This document shows, piece after piece, positions 62,023 through 64,000 of a DNA stretch of 64,000 bases. Position numbers and translations under genes: made by a program. The notes under the pieces are model-generated. The model was not told the DNA's origin, made no database searches, and saw nothing but the letters and a program-made list of their open reading frames with translations. This stretch comes from Flavobacterium covae (GTDB taxonomy: Bacteria; Bacteroidota; Bacteroidia; Flavobacteriales; Flavobacteriaceae): the NCBI GenBank assembly GCA_019565575.1, contig CP067379.1, positions 1,488,001 through 1,552,000 of the forward strand, in the 5' to 3' direction. How positions within the stretch are numbered: position 1 is the stretch's first letter; each line of letters begins with the position of its first letter.

Positions 62023-62088
62023 AAACTTTCATTCTGTCAAATAAGAGTATTTGTAGTTGAAATATTTTCTTTGATAGAATGAAAGTTT
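62023..62088. repeat. 19-bp inverted repeat downstream of polA
   Basis: AAACTTTCATTCTGTCAAA (62023-62041) pairs with TTTGATAGAATGAAAGTTT (62070-62088), one G.T pair, loop 28 nt. It lies about 25 bp after the polA stop. A T-tract stands on the plus-strand side only, so it may be an element rather than a polA terminator. The rest of 61719-62112 is gene-free. Confidence 0.5.
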
Positions 62089-62112
62089 ATTTTTTTAAAA
62101 TAAAGATATTTT

Positions 62113-64000
62113 TTAATGTGCTTCTAGCCAATCTTTACCTAATCCTATTTCTACTTCTAGTGGGACGATTAGTTTAAAAGCGTTTTCCATTTCCTCTTTT
62201 ATCAAAGGTTGTATCTTTTCTAGTTCCGAGTTATGTACATCAAAGACTAATTCGTCGTGAACTTGGAGTAGCATTTTTGATTGGTATTTTTCTTCTTTTA
62301 AGCGTTTATGAATATTAATCATGGCTATTTTAATAATGTCAGCTGCACTTCCTTGTATGGGAGCATTTACAGCATTTCGTTCTGCTGCGCCTCGAACGAC
62401 AGCATTGGCTGAGTTAATATCTTTTAAATAACGACGACGTCCTGATATGGTTTCTACAAATCCATTTTCTCGAGCAAAATCAATTTGAGTGGTAATGTAT
62501 GATTTTAGTTTAGGGTAGGTTTTATAGTAAGCTTCAATGAGTTCTGCACTTTCTTTTCTTGATAATGAAGTTTGGTTGCTCAAACCAAATGCCGAAACAC
62601 CGTAAATAATTCCAAAGTTAACCGTTTTTGCATTGCTACGTTGTTCCTTTGTTACTTCGTTCAGAGGAACGTTGAAAACCTTTGCGGCAGTACTTTTGTG
62701 TATATCTTCGTTGTTTTGAAATGCAGAAATCATAGTGTCTTCTCCAGAGAGAGCAGCTATAATACGTAATTCGATTTGTGAATAATCGGCAGACAGAAGG
62801 GTGTGATTTTCATCGCGAGCAATAAATGCTTTGCGTATTTGACGACCCCTTTCAGTTCTAATAGGAATGTTTTGTAAGTTGGGATTGTTAGAACTTAATC
62901 TTCCTGTAGCTGCTACAGTTTGCATATAGTCAGTATGTACACGAGTGGTTTTATTGTTAACCTGTAATGGTAGAGCATCTACATAAGTGCTTTTTAGTTT
63001 TACAAGTTGACGCCATTCTAATATATCCTGTACTATTTTGTGATCGTTTGCGAGATTGCTTAAAATTTCTTCACCTGTAGCGTATTGCCCTGTTTTGGTC
63101 TTTTTTTGTTTTGTTCCGCCAATTTGGAGTTTTTCGAATAAGATGTCTCCTAATTGTTTAGGAGATGCTAGATTGAATTTTTCTCCTGCTTGTTCGTATA
63201 TATTGTTCTCTATGGTTTCAATTTCTTTCTGCATATCTATTGACATGGATTTTAAGAAGTTTTTGTCTAGATTAATTCCTTCTCTTTCCATATCTGCTAA
63301 AACTTGCACTAATGGGATTTCTATTTCATCAAATAGCTTTTTTGTGCCTACTCGTTCTAAAATAGGTTGAAAATGTTCCTTTAATTGATATGTAATATCT
63401 GCATCTTCTACCGCATATTCTTTGATTTCTTCTAATGCTACTTGGCGCATTGATAATTGATTTTTCCCTTTTTTTCCAATTAAAGCCTCGATAGATTTAG
63501 GGCTGTATTGTAAATAAGTTTCGGACAATACATCCATGTTGTGACGCATATCTGGATTAATCAAATAATGGGCAATCATAGTGTCAAACAAAGGACCTGT
63601 TATTTTGATTTCGTAATTGGCAAGAATTTTTAGGTCGTATTTGATGTTTTGTCCTATTTTGGTAATGGATTCGTTTTCAAAAAAAGGCTTAAACTTGTGA
63701 ATTAAATTTTTTGTTTCTTCTTGATTTTCAGGGAAAGGAATGTAAAAACCTTTTCCTTTTTCCCAAGAAAAAGAAAGACCGACTAATTCTGCATTGTTAG
63801 TGTCTATTCCTGTAGTTTCCGTGTCAAAACAAACAGCTGTTTGTTGTAGTAAGTTTTGTAATAATAGATTAATGGGTAAGTTCCCATTTACTATTTGGTA
63901 AAAATGAGATGTGTTATTTAGATTTGCATACTGAAAACCAACTGTAGATTGGCTTTCTTCAGGATCAGAAAAACCAAACAAATCCATTTGGTTTTCAGGT
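62113..64000 (-). CDS. polA: DNA polymerase I, 3'-5' exonuclease and polymerase parts (5' end outside window)
   Basis: The frame is open to the window edge. Visible are the exonuclease-like domain with all Exo motifs (AVCFDTETTGIDTN, GQNIKYDLKIL, YAVEDADITYQL) and the family-A polymerase motifs A (LSADYSQIELRIIA), B (RSNAKTVNFGIIYGVSAFG) and C (LLQVHDELVFDV). TAATGRLSSNNPNLQNIP is also present. DEDD residues of the exonuclease appear intact. The 5' nuclease domain must lie to the right. It fills gaps in replication and repair. Confidence 0.95.
   Translation of the reverse strand, partial: PENQMDLFGFSDPEESQSTVGFQYANLNNTSHFYQIVNGNLPINLLLQNLLQQTAVCFDTETTGIDTNNAELVGLSFSWEKGKGFYIPFPENQEETKNLIHKFKPFFENESITKIGQNIKYDLKILANYEIKITGPLFDTMIAHYLINPDMRHNMDVLSETYLQYSPKSIEALIGKKGKNQLSMRQVALEEIKEYAVEDADITYQLKEHFQPILERVGTKKLFDEIEIPLVQVLADMEREGINLDKNFLKSMSIDMQKEIETIENNIYEQAGEKFNLASPKQLGDILFEKLQIGGTKQKKTKTGQYATGEEILSNLANDHKIVQDILEWRQLVKLKSTYVDALPLQVNNKTTRVHTDYMQTVAATGRLSSNNPNLQNIPIRTERGRQIRKAFIARDENHTLLSADYSQIELRIIAALSGEDTMISAFQNNEDIHKSTAAKVFNVPLNEVTKEQRSNAKTVNFGIIYGVSAFGLSNQTSLSRKESAELIEAYYKTYPKLKSYITTQIDFARENGFVETISGRRRYLKDINSANAVVRGAAERNAVNAPIQGSAADIIKIAMINIHKRLKEEKYQSKMLLQVHDELVFDVHNSELEKIQPLIKEEMENAFKLIVPLEVEIGLGKDWLEAH

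Noticed and set aside
62572..63370. Plus-strand open frames inside polA
   Set aside because: They are antisense shadows of the polymerase reading frame without any family resemblance.

Overview
The window is AT-rich bacterial chromosome from a member of the Flavobacteriia (phylum Bacteroidota), most likely Flavobacterium or a close relative. The evidence is the promoter form TTG-N17-20-TAnnTTTG upstream of fabD, rplM and the type VI genes, a type IX secretion plug protein (DUF5103), a TonB-dependent receptor, a Bacteroidota-type Hcp/VgrG pair, and the orders rplM-rpsI-rpsB-tsf and pyrH-frr. There is no rRNA gene, no CRISPR array and no ordinary tRNA gene. Many genes, including the essential pyrH, rpsB and tsf, carry single-base frame changes, so the sequence contains systematic indel errors. 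I therefore rebuilt broken genes as single entries, and frame breaks alone should not be read as pseudogenes.

Layout. 1-7.6 kb: housekeeping genes (SNF2 helicase end, type IX plug, apaG, pruA, rsmG, a fatty-acid desaturase, an aminotransferase). 8.0-11.5 kb: an RNA-repair-type locus with a WYL regulator and an HD hydrolase facing away from a tRNA-like RNA of about 190 nt that sits directly in front of rtcB. 11.8-30 kb: a type VI secretion island with two tube proteins (tssD), one VgrG spike and a chain of effector cassettes. Each cassette has a VgrG tail segment, a shared effector N-terminus, a variable toxin (two zinc metalloproteases, then three C39/papain-like cysteine hydrolases) and lipoprotein or membrane genes that look like immunity proteins. 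Orphan toxin ends and immunity-toxin fusions show repeated recombination here.

30-44 kb: a membrane protein, fabD, a U32 peptidase-family gene, small secreted proteins, two related MFS transporters, a PAS protein, a queuosine-precursor-type transporter, pyrH and frr. 37.7-48.8 kb also holds three related secreted Ppx/GppA-like proteins, the last two next to a TonB-dependent receptor. 48.8-50.6 kb is an IS1182-family insertion sequence. 51-56 kb has low coding density, with two lipoprotein paralogues and four tandem copies of a small Roadblock/LC7-like protein (a fifth copy lies at 39.6 kb), separated by inverted-repeat elements. 56.6-58.1 kb is a MarR regulator with an S41 peptidase. 58.7-61.7 kb is tsf-rpsB-rpsI-rplM on the minus strand, and polA runs off the right edge.

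Two systems deserve most attention. The first is the tRNA-like RNA joined to rtcB with HD and WYL partners. The second is the type VI cassette chain, whose metalloprotease toxins are paired with PepSY-like lipoproteins. A pair of about 335-bp elements with co-varying terminal inverted repeats, and eight frame breaks at the same 7-mer (CTGGAAG), are also unusual.
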